Source of the DNA: Nocardia rosealba
GTDB lineage: Bacteria; Actinomycetota; Actinomycetes; Mycobacteriales; Mycobacteriaceae
Assembly: GCF_020216065.1 (NCBI RefSeq)
Contig: NZ_JAIWNA010000002.1
Coordinates: 186,001-250,000 of the forward strand
Length of the DNA: 64,000 nucleotides
Direction: 5' to 3'
Position numbers and translations under genes: made by a program. The notes beneath the pieces are model-generated. The model ran no database searches and was not told the DNA's origin. It worked only from the letters and a program-made list of their open reading frames with translations. Shown in pieces: positions 56,542 to 64,000 of the stretch. Numbering within the stretch: position 1 is the first letter of the stretch; the number at the start of each line of letters is the position of its first letter.

Positions 56542-57478
56542 GGCGCGCCTCCTGTCCGATCAGTGTCGCCGCGGTCGAAAGCACTCGTTGCGGTGTGATG
56601 GAGAGCAGTCCGGGATCAGGTCGGTCGGCATGTGGATCGCCGACTACACCAGCCCAGAGCGTGACGTGGCTGCGCGCGTTGGGGGGTGGCCCCCACACAC
56701 GCGGTGGCGTCGGCCCGAACAGCAGGACCGACGGTGTGCCGAAGGCGGTGGCGAGATGACCGACACCGGTGTCGCCGCAGACCACCAGAGCCGCGTCGGC
56801 GACGATCGCGGCGAGTTCGGCCAAGTCGGTACGGCCGGCATACACCGCGGAGGGCGGTAGTCCCGCGTCGCGTGCGACCGCGGTTGCCAACGGAATCTCA
56901 GCCGCCGAACCGGTGACCACTACCCGATGACCATCGGCGCTGAGCTCCCGGGCCACCGTCGCGAAATGTTCAGCAGGCCACCGTCGCGCGTTCGACGCCG
57001 CGCCGGGATGGATCACGATCACGTTCGACTCCGCGGCGGCGATATCCGGCGTGGGCAGCGCGAGCGCGCGCGGATCGGTGTCGATACGCGCGTACGCCAG
57101 CAGCCGGCACCACCGCTGCACCTCGTGCAGTTCCGCAGACCACTGGGGCCCGGGGATCTCGGGAAAATCCGGGTGCCGATGAGTCAGCATCGTGGCGGGG
57201 CGCACCGCCGCCAGGTCCCGAATGCTCTGCGGCCCACTGCCGTGCAGGTTCACCGCCATCCTGGGCGATGCGCCGCTCCACCGCAGGGCGCCCAAGCCTG
57301 GAGTCGGCAGCAACTCGTCGACCGCGTCGATCAGGTTCACCAAGGGGCGCAGCGGCTCCGGCGCGGCGAGCACCAGGCGATCATCGGGGTACGCGGTCCG
57401 CAGCCCCCGCAGGGCGGGCACGATCGTCAGCAGGTCGCCGAGACCGAGCGCGCGGAGCACGAGAATCGTGCTGGTCAA
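56534..57478 (-). CDS. Glycosyltransferase family 9 (heptosyltransferase-like)
   Basis: 314 residues if started at TTG 57478, which gives the standard N terminus ILVLRALGLGDLLTIVPALR with GAGG upstream. The frame is open to 57655, overlapping gmhA, with no conserved sequence there. The donor-site motif VVCGDTGVGHLATAFGTPSV and HPGAASNARRWP are those of ADP-heptose transferases. With gmhA next door, transfer of a heptose onto a surface glycan is likely, although actinobacteria lack LPS. Confidence 0.88.
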   Translation of the reverse strand: MTSTILVLRALGLGDLLTIVPALRGLRTAYPDDRLVLAAPEPLRPLVNLIDAVDELLPTPGLGALRWSGASPRMAVNLHGSGPQSIRDLAAVRPATMLTHRHPDFPEIPGPQWSAELHEVQRWCRLLAYARIDTDPRALALPTPDIAAAESNVIVIHPGAASNARRWPAEHFATVARELSADGHRVVVTGSAAEIPLATAVARDAGLPPSAVYAGRTDLAELAAIVADAALVVCGDTGVGHLATAFGTPSVLLFGPTPPRVWGPPPNARSHVTLWAGVVGDPHADRPDPGLLSITPQRVLSTAATLIGQEARHG

Positions 57479-57542
57479 GGCAACGACCTCGCTTCGGTCG
57501 TGCGCCGTGGGTGCGACTGCGAGCTCGCGCCGACCACGGTCC

Positions 57543-58106
57543 TCATGTCGGGATTCCCAGCGCCTCGTCGAGCGACTCGCACAACGCGTGCACCATGACC
57601 AGATGAACTTCCTGCACGGTGGCCGTGCTGGGCGCGTCGACCGGCAGCGCGTCATCGCAGAGCGCGGCGAGGGGATTGGTCGCGGGCCCGGTCATCGCCC
57701 AGGTGGTGACACCTATCTCCTGCGCGGCCTTGGCCGCCGCGACCACGTTCTGGCTGGTTCCGCTGGTGGACAACAGCACGAGCACGTCTCCGGTCCTGCC
57801 GTGTGCCCGGACCTGACGCGCGAACAGTTCGGACTCGCCGTAATCGTTCACGATCGCGGTGCCCGCGGAGGTGTCGGCGTGCAGCGCGATCGCCGAGAGC
57901 GGCCGTCGTTCGTTGCGGAAGCGCCCGACCAGTTCCGCGGTCAGATGCTGGGCTTCGGCGGCGCTGCCGCCGTTGCCGCAGGCCAGCAATCTGCCACCGT
58001 TGTCGAATACCGTGGCCAGTTCACGGCCCCACCTGCGAAGTCCCGGTGCCAAGGAACGGTTCCGCTCCAGCGCACTGGACAAGACGGCGAAATGATCCTC
58101 GTTCAA
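57543..58106 (-). CDS. gmhA: Phosphoheptose isomerase (GmhA-type SIS protein)
   Basis: 187 residues. SIS fold: CGNGGSAAEAQHLTAELVGRF, LSTSGTSQNVVAAA and the C-terminal QEVHLVMVHALCE with the active-site His. It isomerises sedoheptulose 7-phosphate to glycero-manno-heptose 7-phosphate, the first step of nucleotide-heptose synthesis. It lies 3 bp after the GT2/HAD gene. The kinase/adenylyltransferase (HddA/HddC or HldE) is not in the window, and the phosphatase step (GmhB) is represented only by a broken domain in the neighbouring protein. Confidence 0.92.
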   Translation of the reverse strand: MNEDHFAVLSSALERNRSLAPGLRRWGRELATVFDNGGRLLACGNGGSAAEAQHLTAELVGRFRNERRPLSAIALHADTSAGTAIVNDYGESELFARQVRAHGRTGDVLVLLSTSGTSQNVVAAAKAAQEIGVTTWAMTGPATNPLAALCDDALPVDAPSTATVQEVHLVMVHALCESLDEALGIPT

Positions 58107-58109
58107 GAC

Positions 58110-59207
58110 CTACCTCCTGTTCGCGGACTCGCTTCCGGTGGTGAATTCTTCCGCCGCCGAAACCATCGACGGATCGGCGAGGTCGGGAACGTCCCTGATG
58201 ACGGTGTCGTCCCGGTCGAACAGCAGGGTCGGCGGTGAGCTGGGCGTCGCGTGGCGATGCCGTATCTCGCCGCGGAACCGATACCAGCATGCGGCAGGCG
58301 GGATCAGCGCACTGGTCACCACCATTCGCCAGATCTCACCTGCGGTTCGAGGGCCCTGCACGATTCGGCGCGCGGCGAATTCGGTCGTCAGCGCCGCCCA
58401 TGCCACCGCGAAACCGAGCGCCGAGCGCTGACGACCCGCCACGCCTGAACTCACGGCGGCAGCGCCCAGTGCGGTGGTGAACGCGTGGCGGCCGAGCATG
58501 CCGGGTCTTTCGCCGATCCGCTGCCGCCACCGAGGGCCGAACTTTCGCCGCAGCAGCGCGTTGTCGTAGTTGCCCCGTTGGGCTCGAACACTGGCCATCG
58601 GCCCCGACCTACGCGTCGGATGGGTGGTGACCCGCTCACCCTCGGCGATCCGGTAGCCGGCCAGGCATACCCGCATCGCCAGATCGGCGTCTTCGCGAAA
58701 GGCACGGGGAAAGCGTTCGTCGAAACCGTCAACCGCGAGTAGCGCTGCTCTCCGGTAGGCCATGTCGGCGGTGATCCAGCGCGCGACGGCCAAGCCCGCC
58801 GTTCCCCGTTCCTCATCGGTCGGTTTGCGATCGGTCGGCAGCGGCACCTCGATGTGCGCGGTGGAAGCGGCTGTCGTCTCATCGAGACCCGCGAGGTCCT
58901 CGGCCAAACGGTGGGGCCAATCCGGCGTGGTGACGACATCGTCGTCGAGGAAGGCCACCCAGGTTCCCGATGCGTGCCGCCAGCCGACATTTCTCGCGGC
59001 GGCCGGTCCGCGACCACCGGAGTGCAGCACCCGCACCTGCGGCGAGGTGTCCACCAGCGGAAGTTCGCCGCCGTCGGGACGATCGTCGACGACGATGATC
59101 TCCCTGGGCCGCGGGCCGGTGGCGGCAGCGAGCGCGCGCAGCAATACCCGCAGGCTCTCGCGGCCTGTCGTCGGTATGACGATGCTGTAGTCGATGGGCG
59201 GATTCAT
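58110..59207 (-). CDS. Glycosyltransferase family 2 with truncated HAD (GmhB-like) tail
   Basis: 365 residues from ATG 59207 (ATGA overlap). GT2 domain: IDYSIVIPTTGRESL, VVDDRPDGG, the DxD in VAFLDDDVVTTPDW and the acceptor-side FPRAFREDADLAMR. Hydrophobic stretches follow at about 265-310. The C terminus LLFDRDDTVIRDVPDLADP is the first motif of a HAD-IIIA phosphatase of the GmhB type (normally DRDGT), but the chain ends about 20 residues later with none of the other HAD motifs. gmhA begins 4 bp downstream, so there is no room for the rest. The phosphatase is therefore vestigial. Confidence 0.85.
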   Translation of the reverse strand: MNPPIDYSIVIPTTGRESLRVLLRALAAATGPRPREIIVVDDRPDGGELPLVDTSPQVRVLHSGGRGPAAARNVGWRHASGTWVAFLDDDVVTTPDWPHRLAEDLAGLDETTAASTAHIEVPLPTDRKPTDEERGTAGLAVARWITADMAYRRAALLAVDGFDERFPRAFREDADLAMRVCLAGYRIAEGERVTTHPTRRSGPMASVRAQRGNYDNALLRRKFGPRWRQRIGERPGMLGRHAFTTALGAAAVSSGVAGRQRSALGFAVAWAALTTEFAARRIVQGPRTAGEIWRMVVTSALIPPAACWYRFRGEIRHRHATPSSPPTLLFDRDDTVIRDVPDLADPSMVSAAEEFTTGSESANRR

Positions 59208-60844
59208 CGGCGCCACACCAGGAACGGGCCCATGGCGAGCAGGTCGATCGGCGCGGAACCGAAGCATTCGAGTGCGTCGCGGGGGGAATCGACCATCGGT
59301 CTGCCCGCGGTATTGAGGCTCGTATTGACCACGACGGGCAGACCGGTGCGCCTGTCGAATTCCGAGAGCATCCGGGCCAGCAGCGCATTGTCGGCAGGGT
59401 CGACCGTCTGCACCCGCGCGGTGCCGTCGACGTGGGTGACCGCCGGAATCCGGTCGCGCCAGTCGGCGGCGACATCGTGGACGAACAACATGTAGGGACT
59501 GGGCAGCGGCCCGCGCGAGAAGACCTCCGGCGCCCGGTCCGCGAGCACCATCGGGGCCACCGGCCGGAACTGCTCGCGGCCCTTCACATCGTTGAGACGC
59601 TCGAGGTTCGCTGCCCGACCGGGGTGGGCCAGCAGCGATCGGTGTCCGAGCGCACGCGGGCCGAATTCGGCACGGCCCTGGAACCAGGCGACGATGCCGT
59701 CGTCGGCCAGGGCTTGCGCCACATCGGCCGCCACATCGTCCGAGCGAGTGTATCGAACCTTCGCCGCACGGAGAATGGATTCGAGTTCGGAGTCGCTCCA
59801 TTCACGGCCCAGGTCGGCACCCCGCATCGGGGCGACGGGTTCACCGAACTCCGCGGCCAATTGCAATGCCGCGCCGAGTGCGGTGCCTGCGTCGCCCGCG
59901 GCCGGCTGGACCCAGACGTTGTCGAACGGTCCTTCGTCGTGCAGGCGCGTATTGGCCACACAGTTCAAGGCGATACCGCCTGCCAGCGTGAGGTTGCGTT
60001 GACCCGTTTGCCGATGCAGCCACGTGATCAGCTCGAGCAGCACGTCCTCCAACCGGCGCTGAACGGTCGCGGTCAGGTCGGCGTGCTCGCTGCCGAATTC
60101 ACCGCCGTGCCCGGCCGGCGCGAAACTCTCCCACGGCACCGGCTCGGTGCGAAATCCACCGTCGCCGGTGGTGTACAGCAGTTCCCGGAACTGGTCGAGA
60201 AATCGCGGCTTGCCATAGGAGGCCAGGGCCATGACCTTGTACTCGTCGCTGGAACGCTCGAATCCGAGGTGCTGGGTGAGATCCTCGTACATCAACCCCA
60301 GCGAATGCGGCAGTCGCTGAGACGCCAGTTCCACGAATTTGCCGTCCCGGTATTCCCCGGCCAGATAGGACGTGCTCTCGCCGCGTCCGTCGGCGACCAA
60401 CACCCCCGAATCACCCAGCGGCGCCGCCAGCGCCGTCGACGCCGCGTGCGCGACGTGATGGCGGACGAAGCGGACGATCGCTGGATCCAGACCGGGCAAT
60501 GCGGCGCGCAGAAAGGCGGGCGCGCGGCGGGCGTAATCCGTTCGAGTCTGTTCGCTCTGCTGGTCGAGACCGCCGAGCGAATGATCGACCAGGCCCGGAT
60601 CGTAGGAGTAGCCCACCGCGTCGAGCTGATCGGGGCGTATGCCTGCCTGCGCCAAGCACCACGCGGCCGACTGCTCGGGCAGCTCCCACGCCGAGAACGG
60701 CACCGGTCGCTTACCGTGCTTGCGGCGGCTGAATCGTTCCTCTTCCGCCGCCGAGACGATTTCGCCGTCCACGATCAGCGCCGCGGCGGGATCGTGGAAC
60801 ACTGCGTTGATTCCGAGAATGCGCAACGGCTCGCCTTTTCTCAT
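59204..60844 (-). CDS. Carbamoyltransferase (NodU/CmcH family)
   Basis: 546 residues. N-terminal ASKHA fold with FHDPAAALIVDG and FVRHHVAHAASTA (the metal-binding His pair). The C-terminal YrdC-like/carbamoylation part has LTLAGGIALNCVAN, EFGPRALGHRSLLAHP and the VDGTARVQTV segment. It uses carbamoyl phosphate and ATP to put a carbamoyl group on a sugar hydroxyl. It overlaps both neighbours by 4 nt in the glycan operon, so the surface glycan is probably carbamoylated. Confidence 0.93.
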   Translation of the reverse strand: MRKGEPLRILGINAVFHDPAAALIVDGEIVSAAEEERFSRRKHGKRPVPFSAWELPEQSAAWCLAQAGIRPDQLDAVGYSYDPGLVDHSLGGLDQQSEQTRTDYARRAPAFLRAALPGLDPAIVRFVRHHVAHAASTALAAPLGDSGVLVADGRGESTSYLAGEYRDGKFVELASQRLPHSLGLMYEDLTQHLGFERSSDEYKVMALASYGKPRFLDQFRELLYTTGDGGFRTEPVPWESFAPAGHGGEFGSEHADLTATVQRRLEDVLLELITWLHRQTGQRNLTLAGGIALNCVANTRLHDEGPFDNVWVQPAAGDAGTALGAALQLAAEFGEPVAPMRGADLGREWSDSELESILRAAKVRYTRSDDVAADVAQALADDGIVAWFQGRAEFGPRALGHRSLLAHPGRAANLERLNDVKGREQFRPVAPMVLADRAPEVFSRGPLPSPYMLFVHDVAADWRDRIPAVTHVDGTARVQTVDPADNALLARMLSEFDRRTGLPVVVNTSLNTAGRPMVDSPRDALECFGSAPIDLLAMGPFLVWRR

Positions 60845-61875
60845 CGAGGCGACGGGAGGTTGCGCCTCCCGCCGCTACCTGCGTACGCGCTACCCGGCTG
60901 AGTCGGGGCTAAACCCGTCCGTGCCACGCCGCATCGCTGCCGGGCGAACCACTCGATCGTGCGGCGCAGCCCCTCGGTCCGGGTGATCATCGGCTGCCAG
61001 CCCAATTCGCTTTGTGCCAGCGAGATGTCGGGGCAACGCCGCTTCGGATCATCGACCGCCTCCTCGATGTATTCCAACGTCGACGTACTGTCGGTGGCGA
61101 GGCGGATCTCTTCGGCGAGCGCCCGCACCGACAACTCGTGCGGATTACCGATGTTGATCGGGCCGGGATGACGTGACCTGGCCAATGCGCGCAATCCGAG
61201 CACGGTGTCCTCGACGTAACAGAGCGAACGGGTCTGCTCACCGGTGCCCGCGACGGTCAGCGGTGCGTTCGCCAACGCCCGCGCGATGAACGTCGGCACC
61301 ACGCGGCCGTCGTCGGCGCGCATGCGTGGCCCGTAGGTGTTGAAGATCCGGGCGATGCCGGTGTCGACTCCGCGTTCGCGTCGGTACGCCATCGTCAACG
61401 CTTCGGCGTACCGCTTGGCTTCGTCGTACACGCTGCGCAGCCCGATGGAATTGACGTTGCCCCAATAACTCTCGGGCTGAGGATGCACCGCGGGATCGCC
61501 GTAGACCTCGCTCGTGGACGCGAGGACGAAACGCGCGTGATCCCGCTCGGCCAGTTCCAGGGCGTTGGTCGTGCCCAGCGAGCCGGCTCGCAGCGTCTCG
61601 ATCGGTAGCCGCAGATAGTCCGGCGGCGAGGCGGCCGACGCGAGATGGTAGACGACGTCGAAGGAGCCGATGTCGGGAAACGGCTCGGTGACGTCGTGCT
61701 GGAGCAGTTCGAAGCCCGGCCGATTCAGTAGCCCCGCCACATTCTCGGGAGTGGAGGTGGCGAAGTTGTCGACGGCGACGACGTCGGTGCCCGCCGCGAG
61801 TAGTTGCTCGCACAGATGGGATCCGACGAAACCACAACCGCCGGTGACCAACGCGCGCTTCACGGCGGTACTCAC
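60841..61875 (-). CDS. NAD-dependent epimerase/dehydratase (UDP-glucuronate-decarboxylase-like)
   Basis: 344 residues from GTG 61875 (GTGA overlap). Extended [44 protein letters not shown] with Thr/Ser, [11 protein letters not shown] (Tyr and Lys) and [11 protein letters not shown]. The [11 protein letters not shown] and GRVVPTFI segments are those of UDP-glucuronic acid decarboxylases (UXS), which make UDP-xylose. This fits the UDP-glucose dehydrogenase at the end of the operon. A 4,6-dehydratase is less likely. Confidence 0.88.
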   Translation of the reverse strand: MSTAVKRALVTGGCGFVGSHLCEQLLAAGTDVVAVDNFATSTPENVAGLLNRPGFELLQHDVTEPFPDIGSFDVVYHLASAASPPDYLRLPIETLRAGSLGTTNALELAERDHARFVLASTSEVYGDPAVHPQPESYWGNVNSIGLRSVYDEAKRYAEALTMAYRRERGVDTGIARIFNTYGPRMRADDGRVVPTFIARALANAPLTVAGTGEQTRSLCYVEDTVLGLRALARSRHPGPINIGNPHELSVRALAEEIRLATDSTSTLEYIEEAVDDPKRRCPDISLAQSELGWQPMITRTEGLRRTIEWFARQRCGVARTGLAPTQPGSAYAGSGGRRNLPSPR

Positions 61876-63083
61876 TGTGCTTGCTTTCGCTCGTCGGCGA
61901 CGCGTCCGCCGGCGGTCCGGCGATAGGCACGCAGCGTCTCCACCGCGACCCGATCCCACGAATAGCGCGTCTGGACGCGCTCGTGTCCGGCCGCACCGTA
62001 CCGGCGCCGGAGCACGGGCGCGTCGATCAATTCGCGGATCGCCGCTGCCGATCCGGAGGGATCACGCGGGGGAACCAATGTGCCGGTGCCGCCCTCGACG
62101 ACAGTGTCGACGAGACCGCCGACCGCGGCGGCCACGACAGGAAGACCGCACGCCATGGCCTCGAGTGGGGTGATGCCGAACGGCTCGTACCACGGTGTGC
62201 ACACCGCGACGTCGGCTGAACGCCACAGGGGAGCCATCTGTGTTCGGGGCACCTGGCCCAGCATGTGCAGCCGGTCGCCGACGCCGAGGTCGTCGGCCAA
62301 CCTCAGCAGTCGCTGCGCTTCCGGGTCGTCGGCCAGTCGACCGTCCGGTCCGCCGACCAGTACCAGTTCGGTCTCGGCCAGCTCCGCGAGGGCGGTGACG
62401 GCGATGTCGAAACCCTTTCGCGGCACGAGTCTCCCCACACTGATGAGGCGGTGTTCAGCTGTCCTCGCGGCTTTGGGCCCCTCGGGGGAGAACTGGTCGA
62501 GGTCGACGCCGCAGGGAACCACCGATGTCCGTTGGCGCGGAACGCCCATTCGCGCGAGTTCGAATACTTCGTCAGTGCAGGTGGCGATGATCCGGTCTGC
62601 CTGCTCGGCCACCTGCTGTTCCAGACGCAGCCGCTCGGGCGGGCTGGTGTCGGCGTTGCCCTGATACCGACGTTTCACGACACCCAGTGCGTGAAAAGTC
62701 TGTACCACCGGGATATCGGTGTCGCGAACCGCGGCCAGAGCGGCCAGACCCGACATCCAGAAATGGGCGTGCACCACATCGGGACAGTCGTCGCTCCACC
62801 GCGCGTGCAGGAAATTTCCGAATTCCGGCATATAGGGCAGAAGTTCGTCCTTCGGCACGGGATGGGCGGGTCCCGCCGGAACGTGCACCACGCGATAGCC
62901 CGGTGCGGTGGTGACAGTGTCGGGCACCCGCGCGCTCTCGCGCCGTGTGTACACCGTGACGTCGTGACCCTGCCTGCACAGGGCTGCGGACAACTCCGCG
63001 ACGTGCACGTTCTGCCCGCCGGCATCGACGCCACCCAAGGTGGCGAGCGGGCGGGCGTGTTCGGACACCATCGCGATCTTCAT
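61872..63083 (-). CDS. Glycosyltransferase family 4
   Basis: 403 residues from ATG 63083, with GGAGA upstream; the frame is open to 63287. GT-B fold: [24 protein letters not shown] at the start (GGxxxGGQ loop), [25 protein letters not shown] and the E-x7-E region [11 protein letters not shown]. Related actinobacterial proteins transfer sugars from nucleotide donors. Cytoplasmic face. Confidence 0.92.
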   Translation of the reverse strand: MKIAMVSEHARPLATLGGVDAGGQNVHVAELSAALCRQGHDVTVYTRRESARVPDTVTTAPGYRVVHVPAGPAHPVPKDELLPYMPEFGNFLHARWSDDCPDVVHAHFWMSGLAALAAVRDTDIPVVQTFHALGVVKRRYQGNADTSPPERLRLEQQVAEQADRIIATCTDEVFELARMGVPRQRTSVVPCGVDLDQFSPEGPKAARTAEHRLISVGRLVPRKGFDIAVTALAELAETELVLVGGPDGRLADDPEAQRLLRLADDLGVGDRLHMLGQVPRTQMAPLWRSADVAVCTPWYEPFGITPLEAMACGLPVVAAAVGGLVDTVVEGGTGTLVPPRDPSGSAAAIRELIDAPVLRRRYGAAGHERVQTRYSWDRVAVETLRAYRRTAGGRVADERKQAQ

Positions 63084-63114
63084 GTCTCCGCCTTTCCTGA
63101 CCTGGATGCCGCCT

Positions 63115-64000
63115 TTATTCGGTGATCTCGGCCAGTAGGCGATCCCAGCGATGCAGGAAGCTCTCGAGGCCGTAGTGCTCCAGCGCGAACTGCCGTCCCG
63201 ATTTACCCGCGAGCACCGCCAGATCGGGTTCGTGGAGCAATTCGCGAAATCTCGCGGTGAGGGTGCTGACGTCTGTGGAGAGAGCACCTGCCTCGGGCGG
63301 TACCGCGCTGACCGCCTCGGTGGTCGCCAGCGCCACCACCGGCATCCCGAGGTGCATGGCTTCCAGCAGCGACAGCCCGAGCGAAGTCCACCGCGCGGTG
63401 TGCAGGTACACGCGCCTCTTGGCCATCTCGGGGTGCAATGCCGACTGCCGCAGATCCGCGATCCCGTTGATCGGATGCTTGGTCGGCTCTTGCGGCCGGA
63501 AGTCCTGCACGCCGATCCCGTAGAGATCGACCGGACCTTCGCGCGCGAAGCGGGTCAGCAGATCGCTGCCGGTGATCCGCCCGCGCCGCGTCGGCTCGTT
63601 GATCAGCGCGACACCGTGGGGCAGTTCGCCGGTGTAGAGCTCGCCGGGATCCACGATGCCGTGGGGGATGACACGGGTGGGCGCGGTGCCGTTGTCCCAC
63701 ATCACCTCGTTGAAATGGGTGACGTGCACGACCGGTATATCGGTTCGATCCGCCACCGGATGCGCGGTGAGCGCCGCGCTGGGACGCGGAGTGTTGTGCT
63801 CTACATAGACGGCAGGGATGTCGACGCCGGGTCGGCGCCCGAGCCATCGGTGCGCGAGGTCGATCTCCTCGGGACGCTGCAGCACGATCACATCCACTTC
63901 GGTGTCGCGCAATGCGCCGACGGTGACCTCTTCGGCATTCGGCCAATCGCGTCCGCAACGGCCAAGGCCCCAGGGCCCGCGCTCGTCGGTCACCGGTAAC
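63115..64000 (-). CDS. Glycosyltransferase family 1-like protein (5' end off the right edge)
   Basis: The frame is open past GTG 63993 to base 64000, and the visible protein begins mid-domain ([17 protein letters not shown]), so the true start is beyond the window. About 295 residues are visible. Segments [45 protein letters not shown] and [20 protein letters not shown] give a GT-B transferase with the C-terminal donor-site Glu. It is the most upstream visible gene of the glycan operon. Confidence 0.85.
   Translation of the reverse strand, partial: LPVTDERGPWGLGRCGRDWPNAEEVTVGALRDTEVDVIVLQRPEEIDLAHRWLGRRPGVDIPAVYVEHNTPRPSAALTAHPVADRTDIPVVHVTHFNEVMWDNGTAPTRVIPHGIVDPGELYTGELPHGVALINEPTRRGRITGSDLLTRFAREGPVDLYGIGVQDFRPQEPTKHPINGIADLRQSALHPEMAKRRVYLHTARWTSLGLSLLEAMHLGMPVVALATTEAVSAVPPEAGALSTDVSTLTARFRELLHEPDLAVLAGKSGRQFALEHYGLESFLHRWDRLLAEITE

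Overview
The window is high-GC DNA with frequent GTG starts and 1-4 nt translational overlaps between genes. It carries an antigen-85-like mycolyltransferase, fatty-acyl-AMP ligase and CFA-type methyltransferase genes, and a RarA gene. Together these point to a mycolic-acid-containing actinomycete, most likely Nocardia or a close relative. No tRNA, rRNA, CRISPR array or insertion sequence was seen. All family calls come from reading motifs; no database search was run.

Bases 1-19144 (+): a LysR-type regulator entering from the left, then an apparent operon for an iterative PUFA-synthase-like (Pfa-type) megasynthase. Its genes are an acyl-CoA ligase, an FAD oxidoreductase, an SGNH hydrolase, a 2327-residue KS-AT-ACPx3-KR-DH protein (PfaA layout), a PfaC-like protein reduced to a DH-DH pair with no KS/CLF, and a PfaD-like enoyl reductase. 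A complete bacterial-type acetyl-CoA carboxylase follows (fused AccD-AccA, AccB, AccC). The accC copy has a one-base frameshift. No phosphopantetheinyl transferase and no PfaC-type KS-CLF are visible here.

Bases 19167-26931 (-): one tightly packed, probably single operon: acyl-CoA dehydrogenase, hotdog thioesterase, alpha/beta hydrolase, then a Ugp/MalK-class ABC importer (ATPase, lipoprotein binding protein, two permeases) with a calcineurin-like phosphodiesterase between binding protein and permeases. Bases 27077-30744: an FNR/2Fe-2S reductase, a secreted Gly-rich protein, a P450 and a PaaI-like thioesterase, with two strong hairpins.

Bases 30802-35787 (-): a compact acyl-modification operon: fatty acyl-AMP ligase (FAAL), ferritin-like diiron protein, hotdog thioesterase, free-standing ACP, CFA-type methyltransferase and acyl-ACP-desaturase-like diiron protein. 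Divergent from it, 35972-40992 (+) holds three P450s and an FAD oxidoreductase. Bases 675-40992 together look like a large lipid/polyketide region: chain synthesis from malonyl-CoA, chain activation and modification on ACP, then P450/flavin oxidation. The product is unknown.

Bases 41012-54948: dienelactone hydrolase, an imine-reductase-like gene divergent from an HxlR regulator, a mycolyltransferase-like esterase, a NERD protein, a membrane metallophosphoesterase, a four-gene sugar-type operon (SDR, mannose-6-P-isomerase-like, TIM-barrel epimerase, hydrolase), a MerR-like regulator, an internally deleted MmcQ/YjbR remnant, rarA and a berberine-bridge-type oxidase. Bases 55201-64000 (-): a cell-surface glycan operon: two glycosyltransferases, NAD-dependent epimerase/decarboxylase, carbamoyltransferase, GT2 with a vestigial HAD tail, GmhA, GT9 and UDP-glucose dehydrogenase. 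Its first gene runs off the right edge.
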